DNA of 64,000 nt from Paramecium tetraurelia (Eukaryota > Ciliophora > Oligohymenophorea > Peniculida > Parameciidae), in NCBI RefSeq assembly GCF_000165425.1, contig NW_001798978.1:1-64000 (forward strand), given 5' to 3'. The number at the start of each line of letters is the position of its first letter. The first letter of the stretch is position 1. Below the pieces are notes generated by a model. It did not search any database. It had not been told where the DNA came from and saw nothing but the letters and a program-made list of their open reading frames with translations. Positions 34,920-45,534 of the stretch are shown piece by piece. The position numbers were made by a program, and so were the translations under genes.

Positions 34920-35518
34920 ATGAATTAACAAATTTCATGTGATGAATTTGATAGCAATCATTCTACAAAGAGTTGGTATAACCCATTTATTATTGATTTA
35001 GTGAGAGTAATTCAGATGAATAATTGGATGAAGTAATGCCAACCCAAAAAAATAACAAAAAGGTTTCCTACAAAGTAAAAGTTAAAACTGAAGTAAATTT
35101 GTTAATAAATCCTGTTTAGATTTGTAAATATTGGGCCATTGAAGGATATTGTCCTTATGGTTAATAGGTATTCTATAAAATTAACATTAGTGTGCCTTTG
35201 CTCACGGAAAGGACGAAGTGAGATAAAAAGTCCATGTTCCCTCTAATTACAAGACTAAAACTTGTAAAAATTACACTTAAGATGGGTATCAATAATATTT
35301 AATATTAAAAGTTATTGTTGTTACGGAGAAAGATGTCAATTCAAGCATCCTGAGAAGAAGACAAACAAATTACCAACTATCCCTTACTAAATATTGCTAG
35401 CCAATATCAATCTCTTGTTCGCTTCTAAAAGGTATATATTTATAATAATGTTAGTAAATTATAAAAAAGAAGTAAAGGATTACCAAAATTAATAAAAGAT
35501 GTGAACACTTCTAAATGA
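34920..35518 (+). CDS. Tandem CCCH zinc-finger protein (TTP/TIS11 type)
   Basis: After a polar N-terminal 55 residues from ATG 34920, two zinc fingers with spacing C-x8-C-x5-C-x3-H are visible: CKYWAIEGYCPYGQQCAFAH and CKNYTQDGYCCYGERCQFKH. Introns of 26 nt (near 34978), 23 nt (near 35167, between the second and third Cys of finger 1) and 26 nt (near 35288) are fixed by the finger spacing. This tandem type binds single-stranded AU-rich RNA and usually regulates mRNA stability. Stop TGA 35516-35518. Confidence 0.9.
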
Positions 35519-35556
35519 TAAAGTACTGTATTTATATCTTTGTAAATAAGAAATAA

Positions 35557-35890
35557 TCATTATTAAATCCATTTCTTTATAATTATCTACGCTAACCATT
35601 TTCTTGGTTTTGGTATTAAATTCAGCAAACATTTTGTTGTTCAAATTCTTTTCTACAAATAGGATTCGGATAAATATAGTCTTATAAGAATCTAATGAAG
35701 GAATATCAATTTGATTAAAGTAGAATGTAGAAATAGGGTTAAAGATTTCTATTCTAAAAAGATAAAGCTCGTTTTTATAATTGAAAAATTAAAATTAGTC
35801 CAAAATCGCTTTGGGTTCTAATAACTGATTTGAAAATTTTATTTCTTTCTTCTGACCTCCAAATTAAATTATCGATTTTTGTAATTACAT
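35557..35890 (-). CDS. Small hypothetical protein
   Basis: ATG 35890 (MQLQKSIIQFGGQKKEI) opens a frame of about 100 residues with alternating hydrophobic and polar segments: KNELYLFRIEIFNPISTFYF and PSLDSYKTIFIRILFVEKN, suggesting a small beta-rich or mixed fold. A 22-nt intron near 35578-35599 leads to TGA 35557-35559. Convergent with the CCCH gene, gap 38 nt. No family is recognised. Confidence 0.5.
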
Positions 35891-36118
35891 TAAGATAGCT
35901 TCCTAATTATACTACTTGTATATAAATTTTGTTAATTAGAGTATAATTTGAATAAAATTAGGTTTATTTTAAATAATATTCTTTTTCGATAGGGAAACAA
36001 GAAAGCATACAACATTTAAGTTAACAATAAGAAACTTGAATAAAGATATACAACACTACAGAATCCTGTTTATAAAGTTTTATATTTTATATTATATAAC
36101 ATAACATAAGTCTATCCG

Positions 36119-36665
36119 TCAATCTGAACTTTGCATTGGCTATATTTTGACCAAATTTTCATTATCTCTTTACATCTAAAATTCTTCATCTGTTTTATGC
36201 ATTTTAGGAGAGAGGCAGGATTTTATATATTCAGAACTTTTTCCTAAAATTTTAATGAAATTCTACCTCTTATTTTCATAGCAAACTGTGCACAAGATAG
36301 ATCTACTAATGTATTTATACCAAGAAACTCTGCAGCTTAAATAATATGAAGTAATTCCTCTAATTCCAGATTAGTAATATATTCAGCATCTTTAAAACTC
36401 AAGACTTCATACCTAATATTAAGAATATTAATTACAAGTTATTTGATAACAAAGGCTTCTAAATTTTAGGGATAATATCATCCCCTTTATGCATTTCACA
36501 ATACTAAACCACCTTTTTCAATATACTGCTGTTTATGGAAGTTAAATTTAATGTCTCAGTATTTTTGTTACTAACCTTACTACAATATTTTAATGTATTT
36601 TCAGTAATCTAATTTAGAATAATAGATACTTCAAAAGCTTGACCATCTTAGGTGATAAATTTCAT
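36119..36665 (-). CDS. SKP1-family protein
   Basis: ATG 36665 (MKFITQDGQAFEVS) enters a BTB/POZ-like SKP1 fold: ILKKVVQYCEMHKGDD, then ITNLELEELLHIIQAAEFLG, NTLVDLSCAQFAMKIRGKS, and a C-terminal stretch ending DEEFQMQRDNEN. Introns of about 21 nt near 36563, 23 nt near 36425 and 23 nt near 36254 are each supported by the SKP1 alignment I know. SKP1 bridges cullin 1 to F-box proteins in SCF ubiquitin ligases. The sequence is divergent, notably at the F-box-binding C-terminus, so it may be a specialised paralogue. Stop TGA 36119-36121. Confidence 0.85.
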
Positions 36666-37336
36666 AGTTTATTTTAATTAAGGATCAGATTGATTAAAGT
36701 TTTAATTACATTATTATTCAATAAAAATGGAATTTATTCTATTCAAAATAGAATCATAAATTTCAATTTAATTTATTTAAATTTGGAGGTTGTCGCTATT
36801 TCCAATCAAATTCCAATAGATAACATTATAATATTGAAATAAAGTAACAGATTTATTGTAAATGATATTAATTCCAATAAACACCAAGAGTTATTCTAAA
36901 AATTTTGAGTATGTTAATCTTATTCATTCTAGTTGAATTATTCTATCTGAAAATATTTTCATTGTACTTTTTACCAATTAAAGAATGCAAAATGTATATA
37001 TTCAATTGTGGCAAAGTTTCAAACAATGATACTTACTATTTTTGTATTATCTCCTTCAATTATATCGATAGATTTAATAACCTTAACAATGTAACCAGAT
37101 AGAATTTAAGTTGAGATAATTCAATTATAAAAATCAAATTAATATTAAATAGAAACACTTAATTAATAAAGCTAATTTCAATAGAAATTATTAGTATATT
37201 GACTATTTTGTAATCAATTTAAAAAAAGGAAACAAATATGCATATACTTTTTCAAATTGTTGATTGTTCAATTAAAAGAAGATTTAAATGGTTGAAATTA
37301 TTGTTATAAATTTATTAAAAAAGAAACTATCAGAAA
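36666..37336. other. Unresolved region, possible minus-strand gene
   Basis: The minus strand has protein-like segments between about 36790 and 37120, such as SLFETLPQLNIYILHSLIGK and INILKIFRITLGVYWNQY, in open frames. I could not find a start, a consistent set of introns and a stop. The plus-strand hydrophobic frame from 36905 has no supporting features. Treat as a likely small gene whose structure needs transcript data. Confidence 0.3.
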
Positions 37337-37865
37337 TCAAGCAACAATTTTATAATGCTCTGCACTATGATTATTTCCCCTTGATTTGTTTAAGTGCTGT
37401 GTTAATGGATATTTAATCGGTGATTTTGTTGTTGCTGAATAACCTTCTTTTGATTACAGAATTTTTGCAATTGCGTATAGCTTATCTGTAGAAACAGAAT
37501 AATTAAACTACAATTCCTTTATTTTACTCAATAATAGATGCTTGTTAAATTCTTCTGTCAATTACTATATTAACTTGAAAAATACTTGTTATTTGGCACT
37601 TTATTACTATGATGTTTTATTAATCAAGGATTGTTAACTAGTAAGATTAGGGACTGCAATTTTAGGACTGGCTATATTGTCCATTTGTGAAATCTTTTAC
37701 AATATGTTGGTGCCTTAAATTTAAATTATCAATTTCAATACTGTTCTTTGACACTGATGAGGAAACTATTCTAGGTGATGAAGCAGCAGTGATATTTCTA
37801 GCTACCTATCTTTAACTTGAACTTTATCTCTCATTTTTTGTTGGTGTTAAATTTTCATAAGTCAT
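37337..37865 (-). CDS. Hypothetical protein, Ser/Gln-rich N-terminus
   Basis: ATG 37865 (MTYENLTPTKNERQSSS) begins a Ser/Gln-rich head of about 70 residues. A 28-nt intron near 37716-37743 joins it to a C-terminal part with QLTEEFNKHLLLSKIKELQ, VSTDKLYAIAKILQSKEGY and a basic Ser-rich end. Stop TGA 37337-37339. About 165 residues. The helical core LLLSKIKEL may pack as a short coiled coil. No family is recognised. Confidence 0.6.
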
Positions 37866-38134
37866 TCTATTTATTAAGGTATAAATTTTCCCATAATCAA
37901 GAGGTTAAGTTTATAATAAACTTAAAAATTATTCCCAACTTTCTGAAATGTACGCTTATTAATTTTATGGATAATATATCAAATTGATTCTAATGAACTA
38001 ATCAAATAGAGCAAAAAGAGAGTCCATTTTGAATTATTTAACGATTAAAAAATTTCTGAATTTTATAACTAATTATTTTATAAAATATTTCTTTATTATT
38101 CAAAAATCTTTCTAAATATCTAAATACTTTTGAT

Positions 38135-38499
38135 TCACTTAAATGAATAATTTGATTGTTGTAGCAGATTTAAATCAGGATTTGTTTACAATCTAAAATT
38201 ACTAAATGTTGTTGTTGATCTCAATTTGTGTTCGTAGATAAATTATATCTCCTGCTATAATAATCTTTTCTCTATTTTATAATTACCTATGTCTATATGT
38301 ATTTTAATCATATTATATATTTTATCATTTTCGTAAACTGATGTTTCACACTTTATTTGATAAATTTTATTTTGTATTTATTCTTTTCTTTAAATATCAA
38401 TCTATCACATAATAACATAGTTTTGATTATATCTAAGTTAATTACACCTATGATAATATTCTGATTTTCAAAATAATCCTATTAATATTATTATTTCAT
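38135..38499 (-). CDS. Small hypothetical protein
   Basis: ATG 38499 (MKQQYQQDYFENQNIII) opens a frame joined by a 29-nt intron (38391-38419) to a C-terminal exon containing DKIYNMIKIHIDIGNYKIE, LLQQEIQFIYEHKL and RSTTTFSNFRLQTNPD. Stop TGA 38135-38137. About 110 residues, probably helical. The coding exon is visible only under the ciliate code. No family is recognised. Confidence 0.5.
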
Positions 38500-38777
38500 T
38501 TGATTTTTGATTTTCTTAAAATGAATCAAAAAATAAATCAAATTCTTATAAAATGTTACTTATTTTATAATAGGAATTTAGGAGCAAAATGTTATGGTTA
38601 AATGTCTGTATTTAATAAATTATAATTATTTTGTAAACAACAGTAACTCAATATATTATGAATCTAATTTCTTATAAATCAGTAGATATGGATAGAAGGG
38701 TATTATTTTGTTAATAAATTTTATTTAATATTTTAACGATAAGAATTAAAAAGTAGGCATTTTAATTAGAAAACGAT

Positions 38778-39159
38778 CATATATATTTATTAATTCTAAT
38801 TCTAAATTTTTTGGGTGTTTGGTAGGTTCTTTCATAATTACGCAAACCTCTTAAGAAGGAAGTATTAGAGAGTTCAGAATCTTAACTAAAAGTTATATAT
38901 AATTTTACGAAATGTAAAGATCTCTTCCAGTTCCATTATTATGATAATGAATCATTTTTGTGTTGTTACTGATACTTCTGCTGTTTCTCCTTTGAGGAGT
39001 TACACTATGATATTTTTATTGGCTGTAGGTTGGAATAGTTTTAAGAGTTCCGCCATTATTAAATGAGATATACATATCTCTGCCTAATTTAGAAATGAAA
39101 GAACGAATACCAGTGCCATCTATTTGATATGTTGCATATTTCGGTTAAATAGTGCTCAT
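38778..39159 (-). CDS. Small basic protein with repeated DGTG-type motif
   Basis: ATG 39159 starts MSTIQPKYATYQIDGTGIRS, followed by LGRDMYISFNNGGTLKT and, about 50 residues later, NNGTGRDLYIS. The DGxGRDxYIxxNNGG pattern is one I know from small proteins of ciliated organisms linked to axonemes, here present in two partial copies. A 23-nt intron near 38890 separates the second copy from the basic C-terminal end (TPKKFRIRINKY). About 120 residues; stop TGA 38778-38780. Function is unknown; a microtubule-associated ciliary role is an inference from motif and lineage. It is divergent from the DAHP synthase, starts 26 nt apart. Confidence 0.65.
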
Positions 39160-39185
39160 GGTGAACCAAAATTAAAAATTAATTA
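39160..39185. promoter_or_regulatory. 26-nt divergent intergenic region
   Basis: Only 26 nt separate the start codons of the DGTG-motif gene (minus) and the DAHP synthase gene (plus). Any promoter and 5' UTR signals for both must lie here or inside the coding regions. The sequence is nearly all A and T. Confidence 0.6.
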
Positions 39186-40399
39186 ATGAATTAAGAGAAA
39201 GAATGGAATCTAGATAGTTGGAAGAAATATCCAGCATTGCAATAGCCATTATATTAGGATCTTCATTTCTAGTAATCAGATCTAATATAATAGTTAGGAG
39301 ACTCTATAAAAATTAAGAAAACTTCCTGGAATCTTAAATTTTGAAGAGATAAATAAATTCAAGAATGAGATGATAAAGGTTAGCTAAGGAGATAAATTTG
39401 TCTTGCAATTAGGAGACTGTGCAGAAGTATATAATGAATGCACGGAAGAACATTGGAAGGAGAAATTTAGCTTTTATGATGTATAACATATAAATATGTA
39501 GAGTATGGGTTAAATTCTAAATGCGATAGTAATTGGAAGAACTTGTGGATAATTTGCGAAACCCAGGACCTAATTACACGAAAAGGATGGAACATTAAAT
39601 TATAGAGGAGATTTAATAAATTCATTGAGTAGAGATGAAAGAGATCCTGATCCTTTGAGATTACTATTAGGTGCGCATTACTCAAAAAAGGGCATAGACA
39701 CACTTCGTAAATATGAGGGTAAATAATTATGGGTTTCTCATGAATGTTTGCATATAGGATATGAATCTGCATTTGCAAGATAACATGAGGAAGACCATTA
39801 TTATCTATCAAATACTCATTTCCCTTGGATTGGGGACAGAACTAGATTGTGTGAGCATGCACATTCTAATTTTGCAAAGGGAATTTACAATCCTATTGGA
39901 ATCAAGGTATTCTATTTATTAACAGTAGATTGGATCAAGTATAAATAAAAATGAGTTTGTTAATCTAATTAAATTGTTGAATCCAAAGAATGAAGATGGA
40001 AGAGTGTTTGCCATTATAAGATTAGGAAAGAATAAATTAGATAAATTAAAAGATATTATTAATTGGAAACATGAAGAAAAATTAAATGTCTCCTTCTTCC
40101 TAGATCCTATGCATGGTAATAGTCTAGAATAGAATGGCTATAAAATCAGAAGAATTGAAGATATTATGTTTGAAATTCAATAGTTTTTTAATATACTTGA
40201 ATAAAGCAATGAAAAACCAGCAGGATTACATTTGGAATGCACTCCGTATGATGTAAGTGAATGCGTTGAAAATGATGAGGAAATAGATCCCAAAAAGTAT
40301 ACTACTGCTTGTGATGCCAGATTGAATTTTAGACAAACAAGAAAAATAGTCATTTTTGTTAATACTCTTTTAAAAAAGCTTAAGAAAAAGTAATAATGA
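39186..40399 (+). CDS. Class II (plant/bacterial-type) DAHP synthase
   Basis: The enzyme condenses phosphoenolpyruvate with erythrose 4-phosphate in the first step of the shikimate pathway. From ATG 39186 about 385 residues with the family blocks in order: W..(D)SWKKYPALQQP, LPGILNFEEI, LQLGDCAE (metal-binding Cys), GRTCGQFAKPR, YRGDLIN, LWVSHECLH (substrate-contacting His-Glu), THFPWIGDRTR, NPIGIK, FFLDPMHGN (metal-binding His), HLECT (Glu) and CDARLN (Asp). All metal and substrate residues appear intact. Introns of 22 nt (39276) and 19 nt (39908) fit. It lacks an obvious organelle-targeting extension and is shorter than plant homologues. The stop is TGA 40397-40399. Confidence 0.92.
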
Positions 40400-40509
40400 A
40401 TATTATTTTATTTATCTATATATGTATATGAATAATAAAGATAAATATGATATTAAAATTGGATAGAATAATACTCATAAGCAAGATACTATTACAAGTA
40501 GATGACCAC

Positions 40510-41726
40510 TCATAATGCATCCATAATTAATCCAACTCTTTATCCGAAATCAGAGTTTTTAATTCTTTGAATTAGATCTGGATATTATTTCAATAAGCTT
40601 TTGAAATACTACACTGATGGATCTCCACTGATCAATACCTTTTTCATAACATAATTGCCAAAAGGATTGATAGACAAATTGTAAAATACAAATCTAACAT
40701 ACAATAACAGAATTACTAATCATTTGAAATTGAACATAAAATTGTAATAATTTAATTCGGCCCCATAATATCGATGTATTTTTCCACAGTGTTGCTTCCA
40801 AATTTATTTATACTTAGTTATTCAAAGTTATCCTTAATAATCGAACAAATGATTTATTTCTCTTTTGGAGGTCCACTCTTTAATAGATACTAAATGATAT
40901 AATTTCCAAATTCCTAATAACATAATTGAGACGCAAGAGTCATCAAGATGTCCAGAATTCTTTAGGTTTATTCTATTGGATATAACTCTAAAACCTTCTA
41001 AATGACTCTGCATCCATAAGTTTGTTTTGACATAAATTATAACTAAAATTATTAGATAACAAGTTACCGAATCTTCTATGTATGGAATCATAAAAATTAG
41101 CTAATTCTTGTTAAACAACTCAAAGCAAGAAAGAATGACGTAATTGCCATTGGAATCATTTAATAATTGATTTATCTGGGGGTACATAATTTATAAAAAT
41201 ATGTCTACTAACTAGGTATGATCTCTTTTAAATAGTTATTGAAATACTTTATAAATTCCATCATTTTCTAGACCACTCTACATGCATATTAATTTTTTGA
41301 TAAATCAAAGATTTGATTAATTAGCAGATTATACATTCGTTGTTTCTAATCTTGAGTTCCAACCTCGAAAATCTTTTAAACTGTGTAATTTCCAAACATA
41401 TCTTTCGAAGCCTTCAAACATATCTTTTCAACTTGATTGAAAATCACTCTTTTTGCATTGATATCATTGCCATCCAAAATATTCTAAAGTTTCCTGTTGA
41501 TTAATTAATTCCCACAGATTTATTCCTTTATTTTTAAATATTAACAATTTACAAGGTCTGTTTGGCTTAAGGATAATTTACTCTCTATGCACTAATCACT
41601 CGTGAATACCAAAGAAGAGTTTTAATATTCGATTGGTTGCATAGTATGATGCTTCTTAGTCGATTGTTTTCTTTGTAACTAACCAAAGGAATCAAAGGCT
41701 ACAAACACTTGAATTGATTTATACAT
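40510..41726 (-). CDS. Pumilio-family (PUF) RNA-binding protein
   Basis: ATG 41726 (MYKSIQVFVAFDSFGQL) is preceded by an in-frame TGA and followed by a polar N-terminus. The body is PUF repeats: DMFGNYTVQKIFEVGTQDQK, KNQYACRVVQKMMEF, SNGNYVILSCFEL, QEFGNYIIQYLLKSGPPKEK, NKFGSNTVEKYI and NPFGNYVMKKVL. The helix residues at RNA-contacting positions (e.g. NYxxQ, SNxxEK) are recognisable. PUF proteins bind 3' UTRs and repress or destabilise mRNAs. At about 390 residues nearly all is the repeat domain. Several short introns join the repeats. Stop TGA 40510-40512. Confidence 0.88.
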
Positions 41727-41762
41727 TAGAAATGATCGATTGAAGAAGTATTATTATCCTAA

Positions 41763-42098
41763 TCAGCAGTTTATTGTAAAGCACTAGAAAGGTTAAGACT
41801 AACTAAATATTTGATTATAATTATATATATACATTTCTATTGATGTTTAAGTCTAGAAAAATATTCGTTATTTCTACTGCGATTAATATCCTGTTGATAA
41901 TATGCTTGCATTTGAAGTCTGAAATTCTTAATGTTTTGGATGTATTTGAGGATCGAATTCTTTTGATTTCAAGGATAAGTTCTTTCTTGCCTTTTTGAGA
42001 ACGATTTCTTGTTTGTCATCTTAATCTACAATAACGAATTCATCATTACCACTTAATATGGATCCTATCAAGTCTTTCTCTTCACTTTAAGAAGCCAT
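41763..42098 (-). CDS. Small acidic/basic hypothetical protein
   Basis: ATG 42098 (MASQSEEKDLIGSILSGN) gives about 100 residues: an acidic N-terminal part with DEFVIVDQDDKQEIVLKKAR, then a Gln/Ser/Lys-rich end. No intron is needed except perhaps 30 nt near 41810. Stop TGA 41763-41765, only 36 nt above the PUF start on the same strand. No domain is recognised. Confidence 0.55.
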
Positions 42099-42295
42099 AT
42101 TAATTAAAATTTTGTTTATCACGTGATTAATTATAATATCATATAATGAATGTTCAAATCTAACTAAATTCATTAAAAAACAATACTTTAAATATATTAT
42201 ATATTATATTTAAGATACATTATAAATTAATATTAATTCAATTTAATAGATTGGATCAACTTTATGATCTCCTTATTTGAGTATTCAAATAACTC

Positions 42296-42403
42296 TCAAT
42301 TTAAAACAACAGCCAATAAATCGTAAATAATCATCAATTTAATTTGAAGGAAAACAGAGTGTCCCTTTTACGGGTTGATAATCCCCAAATTCTTTAAAGC
42401 CAT
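42296..42403 (-). CDS. Candidate tiny gene in a 405-nt spacer
   Basis: Between 42099 and 42503 the only stretch with reduced AT bias is 42340-42403. From ATG 42403 it reads MALKNLGIINPQKGHSVFLQ and ends at TGA 42296, or continues into LFEYSNKEIIKLIQSI if an 18-nt GTTGTTTTA...GAG segment is spliced. A second frame (DYQPVKGTLCFPSNQIDDY) is also open. The rest of the spacer is AT-rich with no visible feature. Confidence 0.3.
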
Positions 42404-42503
42404 CCACTAATATATATATATAATTTAAAAAGACCTAAAATTGGTAAGTGTATTAGTATTTTAAATATTAACAATACAAATAAATATTTGAATTTTAAAT
42501 TTT

Positions 42504-45240
42504 ATGAATAAGGGACCAAGAGCAGTATAATTAATATCAGTAGATGAAAATAAGTGTAATAATATCAATAATATCATCAGAACTTAAGTTAGAATAAGAA
42601 GCAATTGAAATTATCTAATCATTCACAGATAAGTGCAAGAATTTTGCAGTTGTAGTGGTTGTGGGCAAATATAGAACAGGGAAGAGTTATCTAATTAACT
42701 AAGTGCTGTTACAATAGAATCAAGGATTCAATGTGGGAAGTACAGTCAATGCCTGCACAAAAGTATCAAAAGGATATAAAATATCAATAGGGATTATGGA
42801 TGTGGAGTGACATTATCTATTTCGAATCTGGAAGATCAAAAGAACCTATACCTGCGATTTTGATAGATACAGAAGGTATAGGTTCATTGGAAGAAGAGTA
42901 GAATCATGATGTTAAAATATTTCTATTGGCAATGTTGATGAGCTCATATTTCATTTATAATAGTGTTGGAACTATAGATGATATGGCATTATAAAATTTG
43001 GGATTAATAGTATAGCTTTATAAAATAATCAATAGGTTAATCTAACAAAAATGCTATAAAAAACAGATGAATCAACTTAGAAGGATCTCTTTGAGACATT
43101 TCCTTCATTTTTATGGATTCTTAGGGATTTTACATTGCGATTAGAAGATGAATTTGGAAACAAAATTACACCCAAGGATTATTTGGAAAATGCATTGAAA
43201 CCATTAAAAGGGTTTAGTGAAACAATAGAAAATAAGAATAAAATAAGAAGACACATAACATAGTTTTTTTAAGAACGAGATTGTATGACCCTTGTGAGAC
43301 CCACTTAAGATGAAAAAGATTTATAGCATTTATCTTCGTTGAAATTTACAGAATTAAGAACTGAATTTTAAGAACAATTAACTGCCTTAAGAAAGAAGTT
43401 TTCTTATAAGATTTCATTAAAATAATACAAAGGAAAACCAACTACACCTTTTAGTTTTGTTGAAATGTGCAAGTAATTCTTATTATTAGTATTTTAGACA
43501 TTTTGTGAATACAATCAATGAAGGTAATATGCCAGTTATTGAAACACAATGGTAAATGATATGCAAACAGGAATTGAATAGAACACTCATAGGGGGCTTG
43601 AAAATTTATAAAGACAGCATAGATGAATTATTACAATAGAATGGAGTCTCATAGGAATAGTTGGAAAAATCACATCATATTGTATTATAACCTATTTATT
43701 TGTAGTTTGTGAGAAAAGTTAAATATTATTTGGAGAACAATTGTTTAGACAAAGAAAGTGAGGAATTCAGTACAGCTAAGAAAATGATTAAGTAATAGAT
43801 TTAAGAATTATATGTTGATGCATAATAAAGATTGAATAAGAAACATGAAGAATAATTGGAAGAAATTAAGATACAATTTTTAAATAAACTAAATGAACAA
43901 TAGTAATAAGAGAACATTTGGGAATTGGTAGTTGAATTGAATTAGAAATAAACCATGATTTGGAATAGCGGAGCCAATCAAAATTTATAGATTGATTATA
44001 TTCAATAGATACAATAAAATGTAATGAATAAGATTTAATATGAATTCAAAAAATTATCATTGTAATTGAAGTAATACCAAATTTATATTTAAGATAATAA
44101 TGTGACAATGGAAATTAGATATAAGAGGATATTAAGGAGTAGAAACAGAGATACAAGAAATAGGAGGCTGATTTATATGAAAAGATTACTTAAATGGAAA
44201 AGGATAAGAATCAATTAAGAGTTGAATTAGAATCTGAAAAAAATAAGAATTTGAGATAATAATAACAAATTTTATAATCTTAAACAACTGTTGATAATAA
44301 GGTAAGTGAATATATGAATAAATTGAAATAAATTGAAAGGTCATACAATGATCAACTGAATGAGAAGGATGTTCTCATTTAGAATTCAGAATTAAAATAA
44401 AAACAATATCAAAATGAATTAGATAAAGTTAAAGCTCTATAAAAACAATAAGATAATCTAAATCAATAAGAAATAGCTAATTTAAGAAGGGAAATTGAAA
44501 GATTGAAGGATGAGATTTCAGATAAATCAGAGACTATTACTAAATTAAAATAAAGCTTAGCAGAAACAGAAAATGTTTCGTAATATTCATCTTTACAACC
44601 AAGTAGAAGAATTAAAAATTAAGATGAACATAACACATCTACTTTTAATAAGGATCTTTATGAATATTAAATTTCAACTTTATAAGCATAATTAGATGAA
44701 TAAAAGAAATTAACTTAAAATCTATTTGATGCTTTCAATAGTTAAAATAATTTATAAAGGTCAATTTATGATAATATGTCATAATCTCAAAATATGATGA
44801 ATAATAATAAATTATATCAATTTTTAAATGTGATTCATTAATTAATTGGATAGTTTGTAGGAAAAACAGATGAAAGAGAAGGAAAGGACTTTAAATCATT
44901 GATTCAAAAATTATTCAATCTATTTGAGGATAATGATAATAGTTTCATCAACAATAATTTAACTGATAGACCAAAATTAAAGAATAGTGAAAGTTAAAGA
45001 ATTGAAAAGACTATGTCCTCTGAATCTCCAAAAAATTCAAATCTCAGCAATTGTTAGAATATTAATCCTTTTAGATCTCCAGACTAACCAAAATATTAAA
45101 ATACTAAAATGACAATTATGTAAATGTTCATGTAACACAAAAATAAAGAGAAAGATTAAGAAAAATTGAGAAAGAGTGCATAATTGGAAAATGTATTAAA
45201 AAATAGAAATAATATGCATGTTCAAAGAAAAATGTGTTGA
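42504..45240 (+). CDS. Guanylate-binding-protein-like large GTPase with long coiled coil
   Basis: ATG 42504. The N-terminal GTPase has GKYRTGKSYLINQ (P-loop with the GBP-type arginine), CTKGIWMW (switch I Thr), LIDTEGIGSLEEE (G3 DTEG) and ILRDFTLRLEDE (the GBP RD guanine motif). A helical middle domain follows. From about 43950 to 45000 the protein is a Gln/Glu/Lys coiled coil, and the tail is Ser/Asn-rich. Short introns of 25-31 nt lie near 42549, 42758 and 43009. GBPs are dynamin-superfamily GTPases that hydrolyse GTP and assemble on membranes. The total of about 880 residues exceeds vertebrate GBPs because of the coiled coil; there is no CaaX box. Stop TGA 45238-45240. Confidence 0.88.
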
Positions 45241-45534
45241 TTTTAATTAGTGCAATCATCTATTATTATAAATTAACATAAAGATATTATTAGTGAAATA
45301 TATGATGAGATTACTCAAAGTCATATCTAACATTATTTGAATAATATCTAGATTAAAAATGTTATAATAAATGAGTCTTCATTATTTCTAATATATTAAT
45401 TAATCAAAATAATGTAAAAAAAAGACTTAATTTTCTAGATTACATTAGGATGCAAAATTGTTAAATGATTATGATTCACAAATATAAATCATTTAATAAA
45501 TTTATAAAATAACTTAATTTATTTCCGGTTGACA

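Noticed and set aside
36905..37102. Plus-strand ORF beginning MSMLILFILVELFYL
   Set aside because: Hydrophobic, AT-driven, with no domain; the opposite strand has more protein-like sequence.
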